DNA of 64,000 nt from Paenibacillus larvae subsp. larvae (GCF_002003265.1 NZ_CP019687.1:496001-560000); one strand, 5' to 3'; positions 1 to 9,140 are shown, numbered from the stretch's first letter. The notes: generated from the sequence alone by a model not told the origin. Numbers and translations: made by a program.

Positions 1-84
1 AGATGCAGATACATCTGCACCGTAAACGCCTTCTCCATTAACGCTTGCCAGTTGCTTTATGAAATTGATTCTATTTTTTATCTT

Positions 85-118
85 TAAAAAAAAGCACCTC
101 AGAAAAGGTGCTTTTTAT
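85..118 (-). terminator. rho-independent terminator after rpmB
   Basis: Stem AAAGCACCT/AGGTGCTTT with A and T runs on both sides, 14 bases beyond the rpmB stop on the minus strand. The T-run lies on the correct side for rpmB, and it could also work from the other direction. Bases 1-84 show no supportable gene. Confidence 0.8.
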
Positions 119-131
119 CTGCGTGAATATC

Positions 132-320
132 TTACACGCGGGTTACTTTACCGGATTTCAAAGCACGGGCACTTACATAGACACGTTTAGGCTTACCGTC
201 TACAAGAATACGGACCTTTTGGACGTTAACGCCCCAGGAGCGCTTGTTTTTGTTGTTAGCATGGGAAACGTGGTTACCGGATTTAGGCGATCTGCCTGTT
301 ACATAACATTTACGGGACAT
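132..320 (-). CDS. rpmB: 50S ribosomal protein L28
   Basis: 62-residue basic protein beginning [16 protein letters not shown], the usual L28 start, and rich in Lys/Arg. L28 is a structural protein of the large ribosomal subunit. The ATG at 320 is chosen because AAGGAGGTGTC lies just upstream; the longer in-frame extension to 386 has no ribosome binding site. It is transcribed away from asp23, and this divergent rpmB/asp23 arrangement is usual in Bacillales. No CxxC zinc motif is present, so it looks like the zinc-independent L28 form (inference). Confidence 0.97.
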   Translation of the reverse strand: MSRKCYVTGRSPKSGNHVSHANNKNKRSWGVNVQKVRILVDGKPKRVYVSARALKSGKVTRV

Positions 321-487
321 GAATGACACCTCCTTGATAGTATACGAAACCGTGCACGGGGCAAGCCTAAGCTTAAAACCCGGCAAGACAGCTTTCTATA
401 ATGTTTTCATCATTGGAAGTTAAACCGGAACGGTTTAGCTATTATGGAGTATGAAGCCTGTACCCTTTTCGTAAAACATACTTAATT

Positions 488-517
488 ATAATAGCACAGC
501 AAATTTGGCTCCGTCAA
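488..517 (-). promoter_or_regulatory. sigma-A type promoter of rpmB
   Basis: On the minus strand TTGACG (517-512) and TATTAT (493-488) are separated by 18 bases. The resulting leader before rpmB is about 160 nt. Confidence 0.55.
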
Positions 518-533
518 CGAGCACGATCCATTT

Positions 534-563
534 TTGACGTTTATTTATTTCGTTGATTATAGT
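534..563 (+). promoter_or_regulatory. candidate promoter of asp23-fakA-fakB-recG
   Basis: TTGACG (534-539), an 18-base spacer and TATAGT (558-563), about 50 bases before the asp23 ATG. It lies back to back with the rpmB promoter. Confidence 0.45.
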
Positions 564-611
564 ACAATGATGATTAGTCCATAAACCTTTACAAAGGAGT
601 TGGTAAATTCA

Positions 612-971
612 ATGCCAATCGAACTTTCAAATGAATATGGAAAAATACATGTGACCAATGAAGTAATCGCAGTTCTGGCTGGCTCCGCGGCGTTAGACTG
701 TTATGGACTTGTTGGAATGGCTTCAAGAAAACAATTAAAGGACGGCATTGCTGAACTGCTTGGAAGAGACAATCTGGGACGCGGTGTTGAGGTCCGTAGA
801 GAAAATGATCGAGTGGAAATCGATTTATATATCATTGTAAGCTATGGTACCAAAATCTCAGTTGTTGCCCACAACGTTCAGACCAAAGTGAAGTATGTAC
901 TGAATGAAGTAGTGGGTCTTCATGTCGATGAAGTTAACATTTTTGTGCAGGGAGTTCGGGTAGCCCGATAA
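612..971 (+). CDS. Asp23/Gls24 family protein (YloU)
   Basis: 119 residues covering the Asp23 (DUF322) domain almost entirely, with the typical run GLVGMASRKQLKDG near residue 35. The family is small, membrane-associated or cytoplasmic and linked to envelope stress; the exact role is unknown. The ATG at 612 is preferred over a TTG at 600 because that TTG overlaps the AAAGGAG ribosome binding site at 593-599. It is followed after 18 bases by fakA, the conserved yloU-yloV pair of Firmicutes. Confidence 0.92.
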   Translation: MPIELSNEYGKIHVTNEVIAVLAGSAALDCYGLVGMASRKQLKDGIAELLGRDNLGRGVEVRRENDRVEIDLYIIVSYGTKISVVAHNVQTKVKYVLNEVVGLHVDEVNIFVQGVRVAR

Positions 972-989
972 TCAGGAAGGAGAATACTC

Positions 990-2750
990 TTGGGTAAGCG
1001 CTTTATCTCTATTAATGGAAATGATTTTATTCGGATGATGCTTGCGGGTGCGGATAACCTGCAGAATAATGTAGACAAGATCAACGGATTAAATGTCTTT
1101 CCTGTTCCTGACGGTGATACGGGAACCAACATGAATCTGACACTTACTTCTGGCGTTGAAGAACTGAAAAAGAAACCTTCTGAGCATATCGGTAAAGCGG
1201 CCGAGACTCTTTCGAAGGGACTGCTTATGGGAGCCCGCGGGAATTCCGGGGTAATTTTATCCCAATTGTTCCGAGGATTCGCCAAATATGCACACGATTA
1301 TGAATCCATCAATCTGCAGCAGTTTGCTTCAGCACTGCAAGAAGGTGTGGATACGGCTTATAAAGCAGTGGTTAAGCCGGTGGAAGGGACTGTACTGACT
1401 GTTTCCAAGGATGCAGCAAGACATGCTTCTTCCATAGCTAGACGTTGCCAAAGCATGGATGAGCTTATGCAGGAAGTGCTGGACAAGGCAAAAGTATCGC
1501 TAGCTAAAACCCCAGATCTTCTTCCTGTTCTGAAACAGGTTGGTGTTGTGGATGCGGGAGGACAAGGCCTGGTTTGCATTTACGAAGGTTTTTTGAATGC
1601 TTTGCGCGGGATCACCGTAGACCCTGCTCAGCCTGTTTCTACGGATACAGATACGGGTCTCCGAGGAGTTACGCCTTCGGTAGCGGCTTTGGATCTTGCC
1701 CAGCAGGCCCATATTCCCCACGAACATACACGGGCCCAGTCTAAATTGGCCACAGAAGACATTGTATACGGCTATTGTACCGAATTTTTGCTTCGCGTCG
1801 TTCCGAACAAGGTAGAGGGTAAAAAATTCGAAGAAAACCGCTTCCGGGAAGAACTCGGGGCATGGGGAGATTCATTGCTGGTAGTTGCGGATGATGAACT
1901 GGTCAAGGTGCATATCCATGCCGAACATCCGGGATCTGTTATGAACCTGGCTCAAGAATACGGCGATTTAAGCCGTATCAAAATTGAAAATATGAGAGAC
2001 CAGCATACGCATATTCTAATGGAAGAAGCGGCAGAATTGCTTGATCAGGAGGGACAGGTTATTCATATGCCGCAGGTTTCCAAAATGCTGAAACCGTATG
2101 GTTTTGTGGCAGTAGCGATTGGAGAAGGCATTAAAGAAATTTTTACCAGTGTAGGAGTAGATGTGGTCCTCTCAGGCGGCCAGACAATGAATCCAAGTAC
2201 GGAAGATATCGTGAAAGCTGTCCGCCAGATTGAGGCTGAAACCGTGTTTATTCTGCCTAACAACTCCAACATTGTCTTGGCAGCCCAACAAGCCAAGGAC
2301 CTGGTAGAAGACAAGCAGATCGTCGTAATTCCGACCAAAGCTATTCCGCAAGGATTGGCGGCTATCCTTGCCTTCCAGGATTCAGAAGACGTTAAAACGA
2401 ACGAAGAGGCGATGAACGAAGCAATCCGCAAAGTTCGTTCCGGACAAGTAACATATGCGGTACGCGATACGACAATCGATAATATTGCCATCAAAAAAGA
2501 CCATTTTATCGGCATTCAGGATGGGAAGATCGTAGCGTCAGAGGAAGGATTGATTGACTCCTGCAAGAAGCTGCTTGATTATATGATTCAGGAAAATGAT
2601 GAAATATTGACGATCCTTACTGGCGAATCGGCTTCAGATGAAGATACCAGCCAGCTTGAAGCTTTCATACAGGAAAACTATCCTCATATTGAAATTGAGC
2701 TTCATCCAGGTGGACAACCTTTGTATACGTACATTTTTTCAGTTGAATGA
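990..2750 (+). CDS. fakA: fatty acid kinase subunit A (DhaL/Dak2 domain, YloV)
   Basis: 586 residues. The N-terminal DhaL/Dak2 ATP-binding domain carries PDGDTGTNM at 40-48 (Mg-ATP aspartates) and GARGNSGVILSQ near 90. A linker and a C-terminal DegV-like domain follow. FakA phosphorylates fatty acids held by FakB so that exogenous acids enter phospholipid synthesis through PlsX. The start is TTG at 990, seven bases after AGGAAGGAG (974-982). Its partner fakB is the next gene, and plsX is at 50.2 kb. Confidence 0.93.
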   Translation: MGKRFISINGNDFIRMMLAGADNLQNNVDKINGLNVFPVPDGDTGTNMNLTLTSGVEELKKKPSEHIGKAAETLSKGLLMGARGNSGVILSQLFRGFAKYAHDYESINLQQFASALQEGVDTAYKAVVKPVEGTVLTVSKDAARHASSIARRCQSMDELMQEVLDKAKVSLAKTPDLLPVLKQVGVVDAGGQGLVCIYEGFLNALRGITVDPAQPVSTDTDTGLRGVTPSVAALDLAQQAHIPHEHTRAQSKLATEDIVYGYCTEFLLRVVPNKVEGKKFEENRFREELGAWGDSLLVVADDELVKVHIHAEHPGSVMNLAQEYGDLSRIKIENMRDQHTHILMEEAAELLDQEGQVIHMPQVSKMLKPYGFVAVAIGEGIKEIFTSVGVDVVLSGGQTMNPSTEDIVKAVRQIEAETVFILPNNSNIVLAAQQAKDLVEDKQIVVIPTKAIPQGLAAILAFQDSEDVKTNEEAMNEAIRKVRSGQVTYAVRDTTIDNIAIKKDHFIGIQDGKIVASEEGLIDSCKKLLDYMIQENDEILTILTGESASDEDTSQLEAFIQENYPHIEIELHPGGQPLYTYIFSVE

Positions 2751-2791
2751 AATCCATTTGACTTGATTCGAATAAAAAAGAGGTGACGCTC

Positions 2792-3652
2792 GTGAGTAAA
2801 GTTCGCATTGTGACAGATAGTACGTCGGATATGCCCGTTTCGCTGCGGGAACAGCTGAACATCGAGATGGTACCTCTCAAAATTCATTTTGGAACCGAAA
2901 CTTACTTGGATGGCATCGATCTGGAAGCAGATGCTTTTTATCAAAAGCTGGCGTCCAGTTCGCTTCTGCCTACAACGTCCCAGCCTTCTCCGGCTGAATT
3001 TGTGGATTTATACTCCCGTATTCTGAAGGAGGAGCCGGACACCAAAATTATTTCGATTCATCTGTCTTCAGCGATGAGCGGTACGTATCAGTCTGCTGTT
3101 CTGGCCAAAACCTTGATTGGAGAGGATGCTTCCATCTATCCGATAGACTCTAAATCCGCCTGTTTCGGGATTGGATGGATGGTGCAGGCTGCGGCAGAAG
3201 CAGCGAAGGAAGGCAAATCAGTTGAAGAGTGCATGAAGGTAGTAGAAGAGCTGCGGGCCAATTTGTCCATCTATTTTCTGGTTGACACACTGGAATATCT
3301 ACAAAAAGGCGGACGGATCGGGAAGGCAGCAGCCTTGTTCGGTTCACTCCTAAACATTAAACCAATTCTTTCCCTGGATAAAGAAGGGGAAGTTTGTTCT
3401 ATGGATAAGGTAAGAGGCGAGAAAAAAGCTATGAACCGGATCATGGAGTTCCTGCGGAGGGACATGGCAGAGCGCCCCATTCATATGCGCATTGCACATG
3501 CCTCAAACCTTAAGGGAGCGGAACAGTTGGCTAAATTACTTGAGCAGCAATTTGATGTCAGGAGTAAGCAATACCTAACTATTGGACCGGTCATTGGTTC
3601 CCACGCGGGACCCGGAACGGTTGCGGCGTTTGTAACGCCGGCCCTGGCATGA
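2792..3652 (+). CDS. fakB: DegV family fatty-acid-binding protein (FakB)
   Basis: 286 residues of the DegV fold. DSTSD at residues 9-13, TSQPSPAEF and HLSSAMSGTYQSA line the lipid pocket in this family. FakB binds a fatty acid and presents the carboxyl group to FakA. The GTG at 2792 is chosen because AAGAGGTG lies at 2778-2785; an in-frame GTG at 2783 overlaps that site. The stop overlaps the recG start (ATGA), indicating one transcript and probable translational coupling. Confidence 0.9.
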   Translation: MSKVRIVTDSTSDMPVSLREQLNIEMVPLKIHFGTETYLDGIDLEADAFYQKLASSSLLPTTSQPSPAEFVDLYSRILKEEPDTKIISIHLSSAMSGTYQSAVLAKTLIGEDASIYPIDSKSACFGIGWMVQAAAEAAKEGKSVEECMKVVEELRANLSIYFLVDTLEYLQKGGRIGKAAALFGSLLNIKPILSLDKEGEVCSMDKVRGEKKAMNRIMEFLRRDMAERPIHMRIAHASNLKGAEQLAKLLEQQFDVRSKQYLTIGPVIGSHAGPGTVAAFVTPALA

Positions 3653-5693
3653 TGGATCTGAACCAGATTCCGGTTACGCGCGTTAGTGGGGTCGGTCCGC
3701 AAAAAGCGGAGGATCTGGCCGCTCTTGGCATACATACAGCTGCTCAACTTATTGCTTATTTTCCTTTCCGGTATGAAGATTATCGCCTTCGCGATTTGTC
3801 TGAAGTCAAGGACGGAGAACGAATAACTGTACAGGGGAACCTTATAGGCGCCCCTGTTTTACAACGTTATGGACGTAAATCCAGACTTTCCTGCAAAGTG
3901 GTCATTGACCACTTTTTTGTTACGGCAGTCTGGTTTAACCGTCCCTTCCTTAAGGACAAGCTTGCTTCAGGTAAGGAGATCAGACTGACAGGCAAATGGG
4001 ATGCCAGGCGAAAGCAGCTTACCGTATCAGAATCGGAGTTTCCGGGAAACGATTCACTTACAGGAACCCTTCAGCCTGTGTATTCGTTGACCGGTTCTCT
4101 TACCCAGAAGTCCATACGGAAAATGATTCAGCAGGCTCTTAAGCAATTCGGAAATTTAATTCAGGAAGTGCTGCCTGCAGATTTTGTGAAACGATACCAG
4201 CTGTTGCCAAGAAAGCAGGCTGTTGCCCTGATTCACCAGCCTTCAGGCCTTGAAGACGGTAAGCAAGCCCGCCGGAGAATGGTTTATGAAGAGCTTTTTT
4301 TCTTCCAACTTAAAATGCACGCATTTAAAGCTATAACCCGCAAACGGGCAGATGGGCTTGCTCAGCAGGTAGACCTTCCGAAGATAAGAAGTTTTGTTAA
4401 ATCACTGCCTTTTGAACTGACTCCTTCCCAGAAACAGGTGGTAGGGGAGATTCTCCACGATATGCAGCAGCCTTATACAATGAATCGTTTGCTCAAGGGG
4501 GATGTGGGAGCAGGTAAAACGGTTGTAGCCGCAACGGCCCTCTATGCCACGGTTACGGCCGGATGCCAAGGTGCTTTGATGGTACCGACTGAAATATTGG
4601 CGGAGCAGCATAAAAAATCGCTCAGCCGCATGTTCAAGCCTTATGGGATTGAGACGGCTCTTTTGACGGGAAGCTCTACGGATAAGAAGCGAAGAGAAAT
4701 CCTTGCAGGTGTTCAGATGGGACTTATTCAAGTTCTGATAGGTACCCATGCCCTAATCCAGGAAGATGTCTTTTTCCGCAAGTTGGGTCTTGTCGTGACG
4801 GATGAACAGCACCGTTTCGGGGTAAGCCAGCGGAGCATCTTGCGCAGGAAAGGAATGAATCCCGATGTGCTTTCCATGACGGCAACCCCTATCCCGAGGA
4901 CGCTGGCTATCACTGCTTTTGGAGATTTGGATGTTTCCACGCTACGGGAAATGCCAAAGGGACGCAAGCCAATAAAAACGTATTGGGTCCATCACGATAT
5001 GCTGGAGCGGGTACTCGGCTTTATCCAAAAGGAAGCAGCCGGGGCCGTCAAGCCTATGTCATTTGTCCCTTGATTGAGGAATCCGATAAGCTGGATGTCC
5101 AGAATGCCATTGATGTGCATGTTCAGCTGCAGCAGCATTTTCCTGATCTGAACATTGGACTCCTCCATGGAAGAATGACTGCGGCGGAAAAAGATGATAC
5201 AATGCGTTCCTTTAAAGATGGGAGTATCCAGGTACTGGTTTCCACAACAGTTATTGAAGTTGGTGTGGATGTTCCTAATGCCACTCTTATGGTTGTGTAT
5301 GATGCCGACCGTTTTGGTCTTTCGCAGCTGCATCAGCTTCGCGGCCGGGTAGGACGAGGGGAACATCAGTCTTTTTGCGTGCTGATTGCTGATCCTAAAA
5401 CAGAAGTTGGCAAAGAGCGCATGCAGGCAATGACAGAAACTACGGACGGTTTTGAAATTGCCCGGCGGGACCTGGAGCTTCGCGGCCCCGGAGATTTCTT
5501 CGGCACTAAACAGAGCGGGCTGCCGGAGTTCCGCATCGCTGACCTCATGTGTGATTTTGAGATCATGGAAATCGCCCGGGATGACGCAGCCGATCTGGTT
5601 GCAAAACCGGAATTTTGGACGGCGGCGGAGTACGTTCCTTTGCGGCAGTTTTTACAAAAAGAACAGATTTTTGACGGGGATGTTCTGGATTAA
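3649..5693 (+). pseudogene. recG: ATP-dependent DNA helicase RecG, interrupted by a one-base frameshift
   Basis: RecG remodels stalled forks and Holliday junctions. The two reading frames together give about 681 residues, the normal RecG length. Visible are an N-terminal wedge/OB domain, Walker A GDVGAGKT near residue 284, DEQH (TDEQHRFG), [10 protein letters not shown] and the C-terminal QLRGRVGRG. Frame 1 is lost after [13 protein letters not shown] at a run of four G (5041-5044) and resumes in the next frame at [13 protein letters not shown]. Adding one G restores everything. As RecG is a core gene with no other damage, a base-calling error or very recent mutation is likelier than old decay. 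Start ATG 3649 or 3652. Confidence 0.93.
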
Positions 5694-5735
5694 GAGGCAG
5701 ACCAGTACCGGCATTTCTCTAAAGAGTCCCTTAAT

Positions 5736-5820
5736 AAAAGCGGCAGAGAAACCCTTCCGTTTTCCTTTGGACGTTTCCAAGGAAAAAGCAGGAAGAAGTG
5801 CGTTCCTCTGCCGCTTTTTC
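5736..5820. terminator. long bidirectional terminator between recG and the HEAT-repeat gene
   Basis: Outer stem AAAAGCGGCAGAG/CTCTGCCGCTTTT with a second imperfect hairpin in the loop (TTCCTTTGGA/TCCAAGGAA). A-rich and T-rich flanks fit termination from both converging genes. Confidence 0.75.
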
Positions 5821-5824
5821 ATTT

Positions 5825-6415
5825 TCATAAATGGCGGACTGCAAATTCGTACGTATAGGCAACCAGCGGATTTGATCTATCCCATAGCTCCACTTCCTTA
5901 GCTACGAGGTGACGGTGTTTTTTGGAAATATCACTGATAGCAGAGCCGGCTGATTTGCGGATCTTATCACTGGGGTCTGTTTTTTTGGGGGCAAGAAGTT
6001 CAAGTGCTTCCTGGGGGTGAAACCGGAAATAAGGCCGGTTCGTCCATACTCTAAGCCCTTCAATAACCGCCCTTCTTACATTGGGCCTCGGATCTTCGAG
6101 CCATTCTCGTATACAAGGCAGGGCTTTATCGTATCCGATGTCTGCACAGTAGCTTTCAAAGGCTTTGGCAAGAACTTCCTGTGCTCTCCAGTCTTGGTCC
6201 TCACTTACCGTTTCTTTTAAATAATGAAGCGCATAACTGGAGTAAGGAGCCAAATGCCCCAATAAAAAGATAGCGTAATATCTGAACTTGGGGCTTTCCG
6301 AAGTTTCATACAGGCGCTGGGCGTGTTCCCAGATAAAATGGGCTTCCCGTTCTTTGCAAAACGATTTAGCCGTCTTATTAAGCTGTGAAATGTTCATCGC
6401 ATGGATATCGAGCAT
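5825..6415 (-). CDS. HEAT-repeat protein, DNA alkylation repair (AlkD)-like
   Basis: 196 residues, almost entirely alpha-helical repeats (WEHAQRLYETSESPKFRYYA, IREWLEDPRPNVRRAVIEGLR, DPSDKIRKSAGSAISDISK), as in the AlkC/AlkD-like DNA-binding HEAT family or generic HEAT scaffolds. The enzymatic role is not certain: I assign the fold, not the activity. The ATG at 6415 is chosen for GGAGGT eight bases upstream; an upstream ATG at 6448 has none. A Fur-type box and a weak promoter lie about 60-120 bases upstream, which is unusual for a repair protein. Confidence 0.8.
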   Translation of the reverse strand: MLDIHAMNISQLNKTAKSFCKEREAHFIWEHAQRLYETSESPKFRYYAIFLLGHLAPYSSYALHYLKETVSEDQDWRAQEVLAKAFESYCADIGYDKALPCIREWLEDPRPNVRRAVIEGLRVWTNRPYFRFHPQEALELLAPKKTDPSDKIRKSAGSAISDISKKHRHLVAKEVELWDRSNPLVAYTYEFAVRHL

Positions 6416-6472
6416 ATATACCTCCTCAATCGAATGATGATCTATCACTATTAATTATAAATATTATTAAAT

Positions 6473-6491
6473 GATAATTAATATCGTTATC
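6473..6491. promoter_or_regulatory. Fur-box-like operator in the promoter of the HEAT-repeat gene
   Basis: GATAATTAATATCGTTATC matches 15 of 19 bases of the classical Fur box GATAATGATAATCATTATC. On the minus strand it lies just downstream of CTGACA-17-TACACT, so a bound repressor would block transcription of the gene at 5825-6415. Confidence 0.6.
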
Positions 6492-6599
6492 ATTAGTGTA
6501 TCATATGCGAAAAGAATTGTCAGCGTTCCACCGGATGTTTTTTGTAACTTTTATAAGATCACCTCATATAGTTAAAAAGAACGGAGGTGCCTGGCGGCA

Positions 6600-6887
6600 A
6601 TGAATTATCAAAAATACGGCATTGACCCGGCTTTTGTGGAACGCATAAAAATGAAAATGAAAAATCCGCAAACTAAAGAGAGAGTGAAGCAGATTCTGGA
6701 GGGGGCAACAAAAGCGGACCTTCAAAACCGGCCTAAAGTGGCAAAACTTCTGGGCAAAATATCCGTTGTCCTTGGTGAAAACCTGACTGCAGTTCAAAAG
6801 AACCAGATCATAGATTTTGTCATTGCCCAAAAAATTGATCCCGGTAATACGTTTCACTTAATTAAATTGTGGGGTATGTTTCGGTAG
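6600..6887 (+). CDS. stage VI sporulation protein F-like (SpoVIF/YjcC family)
   Basis: 95-residue soluble basic protein. The second half (VAKLLGKISVVLGENLT, NQIIDFVIAQKIDP, LIKLWGMF) has the pattern of SpoVIF, a mother-cell protein needed for late coat assembly and GerE-dependent expression in Bacillus. The first ~40 residues are not diagnostic. ATG at 6600 with GGAGGTG at 6583-6589. It is a single gene followed by its own terminator. The family assignment is from memory of the C-terminal pattern. Confidence 0.65.
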   Translation: MNYQKYGIDPAFVERIKMKMKNPQTKERVKQILEGATKADLQNRPKVAKLLGKISVVLGENLTAVQKNQIIDFVIAQKIDPGNTFHLIKLWGMFR

Positions 6888-6892
6888 GGTCA

Positions 6893-6925
6893 CAGGCGCA
6901 CAGCTTTCAAGCGGTGCGTTTTTTT
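6893..6925 (+). terminator. terminator after the spoVIF-like gene
   Basis: Stem CGCAC/GTGCG closed by a 12-base loop and followed by seven T. Confidence 0.7.
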
Positions 6926-7013
6926 ATTGTTTGTAATCATTGGCCAGAGGATAAGAGGAAAGGGATATGCCTAAACTACCGTTATAGGTTTCCAAACTAT
7001 GGAGGTTTTGCAG

Positions 7014-7343
7014 ATGAATAAATCCTCGAAGATTTTATGGGTACTTACCCTGTTCCTTGTTCTTTTTTCCTAAACGGCAGGTGCTGTTGAGCCTTCCTAT
7101 TCCAAATGGGGCAAAGTGGCTATTGAAATTGTTGACTATTTGCATGTTGGCCACAAAGAAGCAGGACCCGGTAAAGAGATAGAACAATTCAAGCTTTGGA
7201 TTAGACAAAAAGACGGTAGGGAGTTTGGCGTTAGCGTTAACATTACGTTTGAGACGATGACGCAAAGAATAATATCTGTTGATTACACGCCGGCAGCAAG
7301 GGATCTGGCTCCACGTTCAGGGAGGGTAACAATCCGCCAATAA
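7014..7343 (+). pseudogene. DUF3889 family secreted protein with a nonsense codon in the signal peptide
   Basis: GGAGGT (7001-7006) precedes ATG 7014, which opens a hydrophobic signal segment (MNKSSKILWVLTLFLVLFS). A TAA at 7071-7073 cuts it at codon 20. The frame then continues through SYSKWGKVAIEIVDYLHVG and ends FGVSVNITFETMTQRIISV, matching the DUF3889 (YqzG/YhdC) pattern of small secreted Bacillales proteins. From memory, the family has about ten more residues between the KWGK..AIE part and VDYLHVG, so a small in-frame deletion is also likely. Internal GTG 7116 could give an unsecreted fragment. Function unknown. Confidence 0.65.
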
Positions 7344-7536
7344 CCAGAAGGGTTATACATCAGAAACAAAAGAAACAAATTCGCCGCCAAATTCATATCT
7401 TTTAAAAAAAGATGTCATGTCAAACAGGCAGCCGTATATATACTTACTATACCTTGAATTGAACGCTCCTGATCATTTGACTGAAATTTCTAAAAAAATT
7501 ATAATAAAAAGTAATATGTTTCACTTTGACTTTACG

Positions 7537-7585
7537 AAAGGGAGGTGTAAACCTATTCTTCTTGTGAAGGATAGGTTGAAGGTTG
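7537..7585 (+). promoter_or_regulatory. unusual translation-initiation region: strong SD, hairpin, TTG start
   Basis: AAAGGGAGGTG (7537-7547) is a near-perfect ribosome binding site but lies 35 bases before the TTG at 7583. Between them CCTATTCTT/AAGGATAGG forms a hairpin (about 7552-7575) that would bring the two close. Alternatively a short leader frame from GTG 7564 ends at TAG 7588, overlapping the TTG and allowing coupled initiation. Either reading is inference. Confidence 0.4.
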
Positions 7586-8902
7586 GATAGTGACCCTTTA
7601 CCCCATTTTTTATTGAATTTCTTTTTCGTGCTGGTGCTTGTCCTGCTAAACGGTTTTTTTGTTGCGGCTGAATTCGCCATTGTGAAGATTCGCAGCAGCC
7701 GTGTGGAAACTCTGATTCAGGAAGGAAACGCCAGAGCGCGATTTGCCAAGAGCATCACACAAAATTTGAATGCGTATTTGTCAGCCTGCCAGATGGGCAT
7801 TACGCTGACATCCCTTGGTCTTGGATGGATCGGGGAACCAGCTGTCGCTAAAATGATCGAGCCTTTATTTATAAGGCTGGGTGCGCCGGATACGCTTATT
7901 CATACCCTTTCTTTCATTATTGGATTCACTTTGATTACCGCCCTCCATATCATTATTGGAGAGCAGTATCCTAAGACGTATGCCATCCGCAAATCGGAAC
8001 ACGTGACACTATGGGTTTCCGTTCCGCTTATGCTGTTTTACAAACTTATGCTGCCATTCATCTGGTTATTAAACTCTGTTTCCAATTGGATGCTCAAAAA
8101 ATCAGGAATCGAACCTGAAGGGGAGCATGAGGAGGTTCATTCTGAAGAAGAAATCCGGATGATTGTACAAGAAAGCCATGAGAACGGTCTGATCGACCAA
8201 ACGGAATTTACACTGGTGCACAATGTGTTCGATTTTACCGAGACACATGCCAAGGAAATTATGATTCCGCGTACAGATATCATTTGTTTGTATGAACATC
8301 GTTCTTATGAAGAAAATAAGCAGATTGCCATTATGCATCTTCATACCCGTTATCCCGTCTGCAACCCTGATAAGGATAACATTATCGGGTTTGTCCATAT
8401 TAAGGATCTGCTCAAAACGGAAATGGAGCTAACCAGCATTACCGAGTTAATCCGTCCGCTTTTGAGTGTTCCTGATTCCATGCCGATCAGTTCTTTGCTC
8501 AAATTGATGCAAAAGAATAAAACGGAAATGGCTCTTCTTATTGATGAATACGGGGGAACTTCCGGTCTTGTTACCATAGAAGATATCCTTGAGGAAATCG
8601 TCGGGGATATTCAGGATGAGTTCGACAACGAAAGGCCGGATATTGAGAAAAGGCCGGATGGCAGTTATTCGATTGACGGCCTTGTATTAGTGGAGGACGT
8701 GAAAGAGGAACTGGGTCTTGAACTGGAACAAGAAGATTATGATACCATTGGTGGCTGGCTGTATGCCCAGTTCGAAGTTCCACCCAAACCCAACCAAAAG
8801 ATTACTTGGCGGAACTTTGAAATAACGGTAGAGGAAACCGACCATCTTAGAGTTTCCCGTGTGATATTTCAACCTAAAGTGAGCGAACAAAAACTGGCCT
8901 AG
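7583..8902 (+). CDS. CNNM/CorC-type membrane protein (DUF21, CBS pair, CorC_HlyC)
   Basis: 439 residues. The N-terminal DUF21/CNNM transmembrane region covers about residues 1-190 (several hydrophobic helices, NGFFVAAEFAIVKIRSSR near 22-39). A CBS pair follows at about 210-330 (EIMIPRTDI, PVCNPDKDNIIGFVHIKDLL, EYGGTSGLVTIEDILEEIVG) and a C-terminal CorC_HlyC domain ends near 430. Relatives export or sense divalent metal, probably Mg2+ (B. subtilis YrkA/YugS/MpfA group). In-frame stops just upstream leave TTG 7583 as the first reasonable start. Single gene with its own terminator. Confidence 0.9.
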   Translation: MDSDPLPHFLLNFFFVLVLVLLNGFFVAAEFAIVKIRSSRVETLIQEGNARARFAKSITQNLNAYLSACQMGITLTSLGLGWIGEPAVAKMIEPLFIRLGAPDTLIHTLSFIIGFTLITALHIIIGEQYPKTYAIRKSEHVTLWVSVPLMLFYKLMLPFIWLLNSVSNWMLKKSGIEPEGEHEEVHSEEEIRMIVQESHENGLIDQTEFTLVHNVFDFTETHAKEIMIPRTDIICLYEHRSYEENKQIAIMHLHTRYPVCNPDKDNIIGFVHIKDLLKTEMELTSITELIRPLLSVPDSMPISSLLKLMQKNKTEMALLIDEYGGTSGLVTIEDILEEIVGDIQDEFDNERPDIEKRPDGSYSIDGLVLVEDVKEELGLELEQEDYDTIGGWLYAQFEVPPKPNQKITWRNFEITVEETDHLRVSRVIFQPKVSEQKLA

Positions 8903-8989
8903 ATGAAAAATCAATTTTATAATCCAGAATTTGAAATTGATTCAATTATGTATCTTTCCAATAAAATGAGATCCGCTTGTAACAGAGTA

Positions 8990-9027
8990 CAAACCCTCTT
9001 TTCCACAGGAAAAGGGGGTTTGTTTTT
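8990..9027 (+). terminator. terminator after the CNNM gene
   Basis: AAACCCTCTTTTCC/GGAAAAGGGGGTTT hairpin with an ACA loop and a following T-run. Confidence 0.85.
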
Positions 9028-9099
9028 GAAGAAACATAAAACCTTTTCAAATCTCATTCAATTGATTGAATGATTTTCGTTTGGGGAAACCTAAAAAAT

Positions 9100-9140
9100 T
9101 TGACAAATCCTCTTGATGTAACTATGATGGTTACATCAAG
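9100..9140 (+). promoter_or_regulatory. strong promoter with a perfect dyad operator over the -10 box
   Basis: TTGACA (9100-9105), 17-base spacer, TATGAT (9123-9128). A perfect 11-bp inverted repeat CTTGATGTAAC/GTTACATCAAG occupies 9112-9122 and 9130-9140, leaving only the -10 hexamer plus one base between the arms. GTAAC/GTTAC half sites fit HxlR-, MarR- or Rrf2-type redox repressors (inference). No candidate regulator is adjacent. Confidence 0.8.

Noticed and set aside
132-386. Longer L28 start at 386
   Set aside because: The extra 22 residues are not in L28 and the strong ribosome binding site fits only ATG 320.
4983-5693. Separate helicase gene starting at 4983
   Set aside because: It is the 3' part of recG in the shifted frame; its first residues are out-of-frame noise before [13 protein letters not shown].
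5736-5820. Possible third mini-element in the recG terminator loop
   Set aside because: The loop has an inner imperfect palindrome, but no target duplication or TG/CA ends could be found and there is no empty-site comparison.
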